From Nigrospora sphaerica (lineage: Eukaryota; Ascomycota; Sordariomycetes; Amphisphaeriales; Apiosporaceae): a stretch of 55,000 bases of DNA. The stretch's first letter is position 1. Each line of letters starts with the position of its first letter. The DNA lies in assembly GCA_018287875.1 (NCBI GenBank), contig JAGVVL010000028.1, positions 1-55,000 on the forward strand, in the 5' to 3' direction. Positions 43,529 to 54,505 of the stretch are shown here, in pieces. The position numbers and the translations under genes were made by a program. A model generated the notes under the pieces. It worked only from the letters and a program-made list of their open reading frames with translations. It searched no databases and was not told the origin of the DNA.

Positions 43529-44510
43529 GGTCGAGCGTGGATGCTGTTTAGTGTTGACTCCGGTGTTTCGACGTCCATGTTGTCTGTCTCTTCATGGGTT
43601 CTGCTGCGGGCTCTGCCAGTGCTTCTAGTACGGAAGCTGGTTGCTCGACGCTTCCGCGGCTGTACTGTCTGCCAGTCCTCGGCTGTTGGCTTAGGGGTTC
43701 TTGCGAGGGCAGTGCGAATCCCTTCGGTCTCGTGACATAAGTAGCCTTGGCGATCTGGACCTGCTCCTGGCGGACTGGACACTCCTTGGACCACGCAGTG
43801 TGTGGTCCTCGGCATGCTGGACAGCAGTACCGGCTCTTATTCTCGGCTTCTGGGCATTCTTTGTCGTCATGCTTTGTTGAAGAGCAGAGCCCGCACCTAC
43901 GTGCGTGGCGGCAGACACGGGCGATATGTCCATAGCGGTAGCAGTGGTAGCACTGCTTAAGCTGGGCTCCTTCGGCGAAGGGCTCGCATGGATAGTAGCC
44001 ATACTGCCAAATAAGGCCGTCTCGGCATAGCTGTTCCGCTTGTTGAACCGTGGGTACTGCAATATATAGGGCCGTGACCTTCCTAGACGAGGTCTTAGCG
44101 TTGCGAGGAGCTTGGCCTCTAGGACGTCGATAGGGCCGCCGGGCTGGTTCCGGAGTTGGACTCCTAGCTGCCCTTGGTTCGTCTCTATGGCCTCCTTGTT
44201 GATGCCATGGGCCACCACCAGGATCTTTCTCTTCTGGATAGAGGCGTTCTCTCCGAAGGCCTCGGTGGTCCAAGCCCGGTCGGTTTCCAGTTGTCGCTTC
44301 TCTTCTGATGTCTTGCAGGTAATAGCATAGTCTCCGCTGGGAAGCTTCCGTGCGGCTATTGCTGTTTCTTTACCTGTTACTGCGTTAACTTTCCGCACGA
44401 TCTCTTCGTAGGTGCGGCCTTTAGTTCCTGCGGCCTTGACCGTTACCTCCCGTTCGTGTCGAGGAGGCAGAGTCTTGGCTACCTGGGGGCCCTGGGCGCT
44501 GGGGCGGCGT
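43525..44510 (-). CDS. LINE-A(-) ORF1, gag-like zinc-knuckle protein
   Basis: Homologous to the plus-strand ORF1: RKVNAVTGKETAIAARKLP, ENASIQKRKILVVAHGINKE, and knuckles CYHCYRYGHIARVC and CGLCSSTKHDDKEC. Further N-terminal sequence continues to about 44,900 in other frames. Frameshifted near 44,110. The stop TGA (43,525-43,527) overlaps the ORF2 start in an ATGA. Confidence 0.8.
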
Positions 44511-44991
44511 TAAGGGCAGTAGCGGCTGCAGCGTACGTCTTAGGAGCTTTGATTTCCTTATAGATAGCTTGCAGCGTGTTCTCGATAGCATTGATACGTC
44601 TTTCGACGCTGGGCTGGTTGTCCGATTCCTTGGCCGCCGTCTCTAGGACCGGAATGGCGACTTGAACCGCTGCGGCTAAGGCCGCAATGTTGACTTCACC
44701 AGCTAGGAAGCGTTTAAAGTCGTTTATAGTGCTGTGTATATCCTCTGGACTGCGTCCAGGTGTTGTAATGCTGTCTGGCGATGGTGTTCTTGAGTCCGGA
44801 GGTGACGGCTCGGGGGTGGGGCGGGCCTATAGCGGCTCCCACCACCCGCGCTTTGCCTCGAGGGTGGTGAATCGACCATTTCTAGGCTAAATGAAGCCCT
44901 AGGAACAGTTTCCGGGCTATCCGGTAGCTTATAGAGTCGTGGTTGTGAAGTTATCGCTATGTGGGGTCGGTTTCGAAAAAGTTTTTTCCAG

Positions 44992-45005
44992 GAAGGAACC
45001 GTTGT
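44992..45005. repeat. Right target-site duplication of LINE-A(-)
   Basis: GAAGGAACCGTTGT, identical to 39,378-39,391, at the 5' end of the minus-strand LINE. Confidence 0.92.
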
Positions 45006-45188
45006 ATTAAAAGGCCGGCGGTAGATTTGACCCCAAAAGATGCACATTAAGTAGATAGAAAGAAACAACGTAAAAACCTTAATCACAACGTCTAAGCCAA
45101 TGAATTACAAGACCATCTCGAACATGGAGTTCTTAGATAAAGACATAGCCATTTATTGAGCTGAATATGAGTTCACCTAGAAACTTCC

Positions 45189-48100
45189 ATGCGCATAAAT
45201 GACACCCGTAACTACTTGTTCAGCCAGGCGGCTTCGACGGATGGAGCGTGTGACCTACCTGTTGAGGCTGTAGACACACCGACTGGAACCAAGGTGCGCA
45301 GGGCACCGAGGCTCGACGACCGGCATTCCGCCAAGCTCAGTTACACCTACCTACGTGTCAAGGCACGACCTCGACCAGACGCGCAAGACGTGGAGATCTG
45401 TTGTGACCCAGGCTCCGGACGAACTATTGTTGGGCAAAACTTCCTCAAGACACTGGAACATACCATCGAGACAAGGCACGCAACACTGAGCGGCGTTGGC
45501 AAAGGCAAAACGAAGGTCACTGAGTGGGCTAAGTTTTCAGTCTACTTACCAGGCAAGGGAGTTTCGGGCCCTGAGATCATGAGGTTTGACCTTGAGGGAT
45601 GGGTTCTGCCGGAGCTGGCTCCTAACCTCCTCATTGGCAATATGCTTCTGGACCCTCACGCGACAGTCATCAACTACGCGACACACACCCTTAATTTCCA
45701 GAAACTGCAGTTCCAAGTCTTGTTCCAGGTCCAGCTGACAGCAAACCCTTGTGTCCGACGAGTTGAGAACAAGAAGAAGGTTATCATCATGCCAGCTGAG
45801 ACGGTCTACCTGGCAGCGGAGTACAAAGCGTTACCAAGCGACCGGGATTTTGTGTTCGAAGCCAGCCATGTCGTGGCAGTCAACAGTTTGATTGATGGCA
45901 AGACCCCACAAGTCGTGGTGGCCACGAACACTACCGATGACCCAGTCGTCGTCCGGAAACATGCTAAGTTGGGCATGATTAAAGAAAAAGACACGATACA
46001 CGGAGCCTTCGCAAGCACCTGGAAGGCAGCATTCTCCGCGCTGGCGGTAGCCGCGATGATGCCAACGCAGGCGACTGGCATAAAGACAGACCTTGGTGAT
46101 GGCATGGCAATGGCCACGCAGACCGCTCCTGTCTATCCAAGCGCTGAGTTCAACCTGACCCCTTTGATACACGCAATTGCCACAGATTCAATCGCTGACC
46201 TTGATACCTGCCAACAAACGGACATGACGGCTCTGGCCACTGCAGCACCGACGATCCCGACCGACCGACCGTCCGAGCGACCGACCGATACTCCTCTCTC
46301 GGATGCTGTATACAACATGATAAATGCAGCATCTAAATCGGCGATGGAAGCCCCTGGCGTGCAGGACCTTCGCCGAGATGAACGGACCACCGCATTGGGC
46401 ATTCACAAGCCTGTCGATGTCCCAGAGATTCGGACGCCCGAGGGTGTTTACATCTACGCCGCGGATTCAGAGTTCGCTCACAGACTAAGGAAAGTCGTCG
46501 CTGACGTCCCGAAGCTGTGGGTCGATAAGGGACCGATTGATGTTCCCTTGGAAGACCAAATGAAAATTCCCCTTGTCGACGGCTGGCAGAACCACAAGCT
46601 CAATTCCAGACCCTATCCTCTGAGCGCCAAAGACCGCAAGCTTCTTGACGAGATCTATGACAAGCTCCATGCTCAGGGACGGATGAGTTTCGTTACACAG
46701 CCGATGCCATTCGCGCACCCCGTCTTTGTGGTCCACCGAACCCACGCGGAGGGAAAGGAGTTGACGCAACAGCAGAAGGGCCGCGCTGTGGTCGACCTGC
46801 GAGCCTTGAATAAGGTCGCAGTTCCCGACAACTATCCACTACCCTTACAAGCGGAAGTCATTTCCAGCATTCGCGGTCGCAAGTTCGTGTCCATTCTGGA
46901 TGCGACCGGCTTTTTCACCAATTTCTCGTCCACCCGGCCTTTCGCAACAGGTTCACCATGGTCACAGCCAGAGGACTGGAGCAATCGCACGTTGCCATGA
47001 TGGGCTTCCGAAATAGCCCAGCATACGCCCAGCGGTTCATGGATCGACTACTTGACGACCACAAGGATTACTGCCGGGCCTTCATTGACGACATCGTGGT
47101 CTTCTCAGAGACGATGGAGGACCATATCCGACACCTCGCGACCATCTTCAACCTCTTCGCGTCGAAGAACATCGCCTTTTCCCCGCAAAAGAGCCATCTA
47201 GGCTACCCTTCTATCGAGCTCCTCGGATTCAAGGTGGACAGTCTTGGCATGGCTACAACGGCACAACGGTTGGAGGCGTTGGGCAAGCTGGCATTCCCAA
47301 AGAACTTGACAGCTCTCGAGCAATACCTAGGTGCGACCGGTTTCCTCCGACATCTCATTCCGTACTACGCGCAGCTCGCGGAACCTCTCCAGAAGCGCAA
47401 GACACAGTTGTTGGCGGCAGGTCGAGCCACGGGTGAAACACCGGCTGGGAATCCAGGCAAACGACAAGCATACTGTCGCAGAACGTTCTTCGAGCCGTCA
47501 CCTGAGGAACTGGCTTCGTTTGAGGAACTCCAGAAGGCTTTGACATCGCACAACATGGTCTACCATCACGACCCCAACCGACAGTTGTACGTCCAGGTTG
47601 ACGGATCCCTGGAGAGAGGTTTTGGCGTCATGCTGTTCCACACCACGCCGTCTTACCGCTGGACACCCGGAACACCTATTCCGTCGACAGAGGTCCAACC
47701 TGTTATGTTCATGAGTCGAAGCTTGACGCCCGCTGAGCAACGATATGGCCCATCGGAGCTTGAAGTGGCAGCATTGGTTTGGGCCTCCAAAAGGGCCAGG
47801 ACGGTCATCCAATCCTGCAACGAGCCACCGGTCGTTTTGACAGACCACTCCGCCACGAAGGGCATCGTCGAGCAGACGTCGCTGAACACAACCAGCACAG
47901 ATCGCGCCAACAGACGTCTGGTTAACGCGTCCATTTACTTGTCGCAATACCAGTGCCGTGTCTTCCATCTAGCAGGACGTCTCAATTTGGTACCGGACGC
48001 GCTGTCGCGCCTGAAGACGAAAGACGACCAGCCCGAGGACGACGGGGTGATCCTTGACAACATTTGGCTGACGACCGAGGCCTTGATGGACGACAATCTC

Positions 48101-49711
48101 CGACGCGGAATAGCTGAGGCTTATGGCAAAGACACACACTGGCGTCCCATTCTGGACGAACTGCGACAACCAGCAAACGAGGTCGTCAGTGAGGACACTG
48201 ACCAGACCTTCCGTCGCCCCGGATACATGTTTGAGATCGTTAACGGACTCCTATACCATGTTGGACAACACTCTCAAGGTAGACGCCTCTGTGTCCCACA
48301 GGCAATGGTCCAGCAATTCCTAGAGGCCGCGCATGACGATAAGCATCATTTCGGACAGAACCGAATGCTCAAGGAACTGGACGGACTGGCCATTCGCAGG
48401 AAGACGTACATGGTCAAGAAATACGTCCAGCACTGTCCTGTTTGCGAAGTTAATCAGACCGATCGGAACAGACCGGCGGGCGATTATCAGCCAATTCGAC
48501 ACGATCCCGTGCCCATGAAGACCATCGCGATCGATTTTATCGTCGGATTACCCAGCGTGGACAACAAGGGCACACCCTGGCAGCTGAAGACGGACCATGC
48601 CCAATACGACCAGCTGATGACGGTCTCCTGCCCTGTTTCCAAGCGGACAGCCTTGATCCCTGGACATGCCACCTACACCGCGAGGGACTGGGGAACCCCA
48701 CTCACGCAGTTCCTGGTGCTGGCAGACTGGGGCATCCCTTCGGGCATCGTGTCCGACCGAGACCGGAAGTTCACGTCGGAGTTCTGGAAAGGATTGTGGT
48801 CCTCACTGGGAACCAAGCTTTTGATGACAACGGCATACCACCCACAAGCTGACGGCCTGTCGGAACGGAAAAACCAGACAGTCGAGATTGCCGTCCGCTG
48901 CCACCAGTTTGAGCACCCAGATGAGCCTTGAATTGACGTCATCCCCAGCCTTCAGTGGAGCCTCAACAATGCTCACAACAGCAGCACCACAGGCATGTCC
49001 GCTCACGAGTACCTTTTCGGATACAAGCTGCCCGGACCACTGAACGTGGTCACTGGGACTGGTGATGATACACCGTTGCCTGACGTTCGCTTTCTGAGAC
49101 CATATGTTCGGCAGGATGCCCAATTGGCAATGGATTTTGCGGCAGCACAAGCTAAGTTGAGGTACGACAACCGGCACCGACTACTGGAATTCGACGTCGG
49201 CGACATGGTTTTCCTTCGTCTCCATCATGGATACCGCTTGCCAGGACGCCCGTCCAAGGCCTACTCTCAGCAACGCGCTGGCCCATACAAGGTGCTGGAG
49301 CGCGTCCGGCGGCTGGCGTATCGACTCGACATTCCGCCCAACTCTCGGATCCATTCGGTTATCTCCATTGCCCACTTGTCGCCTAGCGCCGAAGGCGAAG
49401 ACCCTTTCCAGCGAACGACGCCTCCCCCGGGTCCCGTCCGAGACGACCAGCCCCGCGCTGACGATGAATACGAAGTGGAGGCAATCCTTAAGCATCGCCG
49501 AAGCAAGCGAAAGGGAGGCCTGGAGTATCTCCTGAAATGGCTTGGCTATGGCCATGAGTACAATGTCTGGCAACATGAGACGGACCTTGTTGGGGCCACT
49601 GAGCTGATCGGCGAATACTGGGAGCGCCACGGAGGTGCAGAGGCCCAGCGACGAGAGCGAGGATTGGAGACGCTACGACGTCGCGGCCGACAGCGCGAGG
49701 CGAAGGCTTGA
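45189..49711 (+). CDS. Ty3/gypsy pol polyprotein with chromodomain
   Basis: The polyprotein shows an aspartic protease (DPGSGRTIVGQNFL near 45,410), reverse transcriptase (FVTQPMPFAHPVFVV; VVDLRALNKVAVPDNYPLP; catalytic FIDD at 47,081-47,092) and RNase H (VDGSLERGFGVMLF). An integrase follows, with an HHCC zinc finger near 48,340-48,450 and the acidic triad in IAIDFIVG, VSDRDRKFTSEFW and GLSERKNQT. At the C-terminus a chromodomain (EYEVEAILKHRRSK ... YLLKWLGYG) probably steers integration to marked chromatin. Two lesions exist: a frameshift at about 46,910-46,916 (TTTTT where six T would join the frames) and a TGA at 48,929-48,931 where a Trp codon is expected. About 1,500 residues in all. 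Confidence 0.92.
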
Positions 49712-49789
49712 GGCCTCCATGGACTTTGAATTGTATGATACGGAGGATCGCTGAGGACAGCGACATGCTTTGCTTTAGAGGCCGGCATT

Positions 49790-49973
49790 TGATACGTGGC
49801 GGGGGTAGGTAAACAGCAATAAGGTGCGGTATCCTTGTCAAGGAGGGGTCCTGCTACCCCACCTACCTAGTTGGGATATCGCACCATAGATAGTTTCCTG
49901 CCCTGACAGCCACTTCGTGGCCGGCGGACGGAATACATCATCTTTCCCCTTCACCCCAGTCTTCACCATATCA
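49790..49973 (+). repeat. 3' LTR of the Ty3/gypsy element
   Basis: This 184-bp LTR begins TGATACGTGG and ends ATATCA, bounds defined by the solo copy at 26,708-26,892, whose duplication fixes both ends. It starts 79 bp after the pol stop. The next five bases, CAAAC, would be the target duplication, but the left partner was not found. Confidence 0.92.
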
Positions 49974-52045
49974 CAAACAGACTAAGTCAAAATAGGAACA
50001 TAAGAGTACACTGATGGAACGGTCCTGGCTGTCAGTCTGGTAGAACCCGTTACGACAGGTACCCCACTAATCGCGACAAGGATGATTTGGCGGTTATTTT
50101 TCCTTGAGGCTAGTCGGTACCAATTGTTCTTTAGGCCTGGTCGATGTTCTGTGATTGCCACAGAAGTGCACATTGTCTAGGAAGCTACCCCTTGTTCTTA
50201 TCTTTCCCTCAAAGCAGTTTTTGACGTGGAAACCCCTTTACGGACTCTATCAGGTCTGGTTTGTTCTGTGGCTAGGCCACTGCAGCGCTACGGTGCCATC
50301 TGTAGTATTGTATTACCTCGGTTCTTTATGCTTTAATGGGATAAAGCTTCACTGAATCTGGAAATCGACTGGATGGAGGGAGCACCTCTGGTCGCCGCCG
50401 CTGGACAGTATTCGTCTGGTTATCTAAGTTCTTCCGTTCGTGCTGGTTGTCCAGCTAGATCAGGACCCCGTAACCTGCCCACACCGCTCTGACACCTGAC
50501 GTGAAATCGCGTGCCGGTTGATCCGTCCAGTCCAGAGAAACCAAAAGTGGGGTTAAGTGGAGACCCAGAAAACCCAATCGGATCTTGATTTCAAAATTGC
50601 GTTAGGTGTAGGGTCGCCTGACACAAAGTGGATGGAAGCTCTGCTTACTACAGGGGTGGTTCGATCTCCAAATTCCCTCCTCCCGAACGATGCTGCGGGT
50701 CCATGAATCCGGTGCTCTACTGATAAAAGGTTCCACCTTGCACCGTAAAATCCCTACAATTCTTTTTTCCCTATTCCCACTCCTTCCCGTTTGTTTAGTC
50801 ATCACACTTCAGCCACCATCCGTCGCAAATACAAGGCGAGCCACAAGGATCCTTGTGTTGGTAAACGGTCCTCGCCCTATATATACTTTTTCCTTGCTGG
50901 AGATTTAGGAGCTAATTGGACGTCTAAGGGACCTCAGAAACTAGCTGAAAAATGGAATTAGATCTGGGCGTCTGGGCTGAAGTTCGGCTGTAGCCCATTT
51001 TTGCGAGAATGCAAAGAGCTACAGAGCTATTTTGTGTATGCACCTACCACCGCGCGAGTTTCTATGGGCTGTTGGAATCGGCTTGTTCCTATGGTTCTTA
51101 CCGGATGTCTTAATACTGGGCTGCGAAGCTTTCGTCTTTGTATACACAATGTATCGCGGGCGACGCTGGGGTAATAGGCACTAAGACAATGCGGTGACTC
51201 TGCCCGCTTACTTTCCACGAGCTGTCGCATCTCCGGCCTTACAGGGTTTTTTCGCTGGCTCTTGCCCAACTCCTAGGCTCACTTCTTTCATGCAGTTGTC
51301 CTAGATAATGTCAGAGACACAACTGGAAAGGACTCGGATCCAGGACAAAGGATAAGAAATGGAAGATCTCAGAGCAAGGACCTCAACAGGAATGCTGGCG
51401 AGGCAACGGACAGGTAGCGGCAGGCTACAAATAAGGGGCAACAGGCCCAGTAGATGGATAGAAGGACAGAGATTAATGCCATTCAACCTCTACCCCTACC
51501 CACGACCTCGTCGCAGCTTCGACAGTAACCTACGTGCCCCTTCTTGCCTATACTCTAAGACCCCCCTCTGACAGATAAGAAGGTGAATAAGACAACGCAC
51601 AGGGTGTGGGTGTTTTAACCCCCCAGTTTTATAACACTTTTATTCGGCTCAAATCAGCAAACCCCAGTTTCTGCTCAGGCTTTTGCAATGGGCTACAACT
51701 TCTGTTTTTCCACCAATGCGGCTTCAGGGCAGGTACCAAATTGGAGCTGTTCCAGCAGTAAACAAAAAAGAGGAACGCCAAGTTCAATATATTCTGCGGG
51801 TAGAACTATCGGGGAGGCACTAAGGATGCAGGTTCCCAAGGGCACTGCATGATACGACTCGTTCCGGTCGAGCAGCTCCGGGGCCTGAACAGTTAATGGG
51901 ACGACAGTGGATTCCTCCCCCTCTTTTTCCGGCACGAGACAGAAAGGGTCATGGTAGGCTTCAGGCGGCCGGTTGCCAATTACGCCGTAGAATAAGGAGG
52001 GAGAATGTGATAAAGATACTCTATCGGACTTAGAAATACATGGCC
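49974..52045. other. Gene-poor region
   Basis: About 2 kb between the LTR and the next promoter contains only short ORFs without recognisable domains, e.g. 50,690-50,908 (72 codons). It is AT-richer than the gene clusters. I see no tRNA, repeat or transposon end in it. Confidence 0.4.
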
Positions 52046-52053
52046 TATAAAAG
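52046..52053 (+). promoter_or_regulatory. TATA box of secreted-protein gene
   Basis: TATAAAAG lies about 100 bp before the ATG at 52,155, a usual distance in fungi. Confidence 0.6.
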
Positions 52054-52567
52054 CAGGATATGAGCCGTATTCAGTTTTCAAATCGATCCTCATCACGTCA
52101 CCCGATCAGCCCATTTTTGGCTGCTTGTTTCTCGTTCCTATTTTTATTTTTGCCATGCTGAACCTTAAGCTCGCTGTCATCGGTCTCTTAGCTACCGAGG
52201 CTCTGCCGGTTACGGCCTGGATGCCGCTGCACAAGCGCTCCAACACGGCCGTCGATCTGGGTACACTCGAGAGTCTGGTAAGCTTCTACCAGAAGCTAGG
52301 GCTGGACAGTGACACAGCGAAGTGGCAGCCAATTGAAGAAATCGAAACGCACGACTGGGATGCTGTTGCGGCCGAAGACGCGTCCCACGCTGCAGCCATC
52401 ATCTCAGGCACGAGCACAAGTCCAGCATCAACACCGGAAAATCTTGGGCTCACACCGCGTCAAAGCGAAGTCTGCGCCAATTTGACGGGATGGGAAGGTA
52501 TCCTGTGTGCTAATATGCCGTCACACGCGGCCTGGTGGACAGCCGGTGGAGCCATGGCTATCTGGTA

Positions 52568-54505
52568 AGCTCGAGCCCCCCTCAGCGCACCGCACCATCA
52601 CCGCACCACCAAAAAAGGAGAAACACCATAAGTCAATTAAATGGAATAAATAAAATATCTCAACCACCACAATAGATATGGGATAACTGTTTGGCCTCAA
52701 GAAACCGTTATGGTATCCTCTGCCTCCGAAACCTCTTCTTCGGACGAAACGACCGTGATATCCCCTTTAAACAGCCCAGTGGCTGCAGGTCCTGCTTGAC
52801 TCGCCGTTCCGACCTCACCCTTGACCTTGCGTACGTCCACCATGCTTATAAAAAGCTCCTGCGTAGTCGCATGGACCTTGCGACGCTTTTAAGGCTTTTG
52901 GCGATCTAGCGCAGCGCTCAGTTGGTCTCGCTCGCGCTTCAGGATGGAGATCTGAGCGGTCGCTTCGTCCAGAGCCTTGCCAGTCTTCCGGAACACCTAG
53001 CGTAGCGTGGCAGTATCGTACACCTCATCCACACCACGCAGTTCCCGGTGAATATAGTGTATCTAACGCGAAGAGCGAGGCGTCTTAACACTAACTGCAG
53101 ACATCTCTGCCAGCAGAACGTCCTCCTTTGGCGGTGGAACTTGCCACGAGTCGCTATCTGGTCTGTCGGCCTCACGCTGCCGCGCGAGGCGACTATTTAA
53201 CGCTTTTCTGGCGTCCCTGGGCCAGATACCGGTCACTCGCCAGCCGAAAGCAATCTGGTGAGGCGTGAAGGCCTCTTTGCGAGCCTTGTTCCAGGCCTCG
53301 AGGAACTTAGGCTTCTTCGGCGTCATCGTGAGGCTCGTCGCACAGGCGTTCCGTAGATGCTTACGGTACGCGCGCTTCAACACCGAAAAGGGCCCCAGAT
53401 CTAGTGGCTGGAGGACCTGCGATGTGTGCGCTGGCAGAAAGTTAAGCCAGACCTTCGCCTCTAAGCAGGCCATCATGAAGTCCTCCGTACAGTGGCTGGA
53501 GTGGCCATCCAGAATAAGGTGTCTCCATTGCTCGGGGTCCCCTGGAGTGGTCAACGGGAGGAAGATCTGCTTCAGCCAGCGTAGGGCAATTGAATTGCTC
53601 GTCCAGCCAGCCTGTGAGGCCTCAAAAGACCAGTCCTCGAAGTCATCCTCGTCGACTTGGGAGGTGAACCACTGCTGCTGAACGCTCTTCCCTTGAAGAT
53701 AACGAGAGGAGGCAGCACACGGCCGGTGGCAGAGATAGCCTCGAGGGAAGTCGTCCATTCGCCTATCCCGGTGTCCATCGCGAAGACCTCCGTGAGCGCA
53801 GACGGCCCGACGACCAAAGGATTGTCTCCAAGGCCTATCTGAGCGCCAACCTCGTCGAAGTTCCATGTGTGCTCCGGAGGGACCTTCGTCATGTCCTCTA
53901 GGTCCAGCCTGGAGAAGAACTCCTCGATATTCTCGCGAGACGCGCCGTTAACGCGTTTGTAGTCAATAGAGGTGGACGCCATAGTCTTAACCTGAGGCCA
54001 GCGCTTAAAGAAACGGAGATGCCAGCGTTTTCCGATGATGCGGTCGCCTCCAGAGGCCTTAGCCAACGTCTGCGCGTATAGACGAAAGCGGCTGTGTGGA
54101 GGAGCCCAACCAAGGCGCGCCTGGGTTAGCACCCACTTAGCAAGGGCGTACTCTAAGGTTGGCGATAGGTTCTGGCGATGCACCTGGGCATCGGGCTTCA
54201 AGGGACGACCCAGAATCCTCCTTCTGATGCTTTCCCTGGAGATATTGAACTGTCTAGAGGCCTCGCGGATAAATAGGCCTCCTGAGACTTCCTTGAGCGC
54301 TGCCGCCAGCGGCAGTACTTCCATATAAAAAATAGCTAGTATCAAACGAAAGAGAAAAAATTAAAGAATCGTTGCGCCTTAAAACAAAGATCTCACGACA
54401 CCTAGTTATTTATCTATTCGCATTTGAAGGTATCTATCTCATCCGATTTTGGTGGTAGAAACAGTGGTGCGGTGATGGTGCGGTGCGCTGAGGGGGGCTC
54501 GAGCT
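52568..54505 (-). mobile_element. pogo-type DNA transposon with 42-bp TIRs
   Basis: This 1,938-bp element has perfect 42-bp inverted repeats (52,568-52,609 and 54,464-54,505) starting AGCTCGAGCCCCCC. The target TA is doubled at 52,566-52,567 and 54,506-54,507. It contains one transposase gene on the minus strand. It belongs to the same family as the relic at 7380-8960. Perfect TIRs imply recent arrival. Confidence 0.95.
52697..54324 (-). pseudogene. pogo-type DDE transposase with late stop codons
   Basis: The start CAT 54,322-54,324 gives MEVLPLAAALKEV, an N-terminal helix-turn-helix (GGLFIREASRQFNIS), then a CENP-B-like half (GKRWHLRFFKRWPQ). The DDE core shows WNFDEVGAQIGLG, LILDGHSSHCTEDFM and LQPLDLGPFSVLKRAYRK. 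A frameshift near 53,690 fits one G missing from AAGGGAAGAG. Three stop codons in the C-terminal coiled-coil region (53,063-53,065, 52,997-52,999 and 52,889-52,891) align with CAG codons in the relic at 7380-8960. The first stop comes after the DDE core, so a truncated protein could still contain the catalytic domain. Natural end of the reading frame is TGA 52,697-52,699. Confidence 0.85.

Larger units (their letters stand above)
39392..44991 (-). mobile_element. LINE-A(-): non-LTR retrotransposon with nested insertion
   Basis: This minus-strand LINE-A lies between exact 14-bp duplications GAAGGAACCGTTGT. Its 3' end is at 39,392 and its 5' end at 44,991. A second, truncated LINE-A (39,434-40,190) sits inside its 3' UTR. 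Without it the element is about 4.83 kb, roughly 0.8 kb shorter at the 5' end than LINE-A(+), with an unrelated leader sequence. ORF1 and ORF2 are both recognisable. Confidence 0.93.
45006..49973 (+). mobile_element. Ty3/gypsy chromovirus-type retrotransposon, 5'-incomplete
   Basis: This LTR retrotransposon has a nearly complete pol and a 3' LTR, but no 5' LTR and no gag were found in the window. The left boundary is therefore uncertain; 45,006 is simply the edge of the LINE-A duplication. Order of domains (protease, RT, RNase H, integrase, chromodomain) defines the Ty3/gypsy chromovirus group. A related solo LTR lies at 26,708-26,892. Confidence 0.88.

Noticed and set aside
49003..49630. Long antisense ORFs across the gypsy pol and chromodomain
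   Set aside because: They mirror the codon pattern of pol and show no motif of their own.
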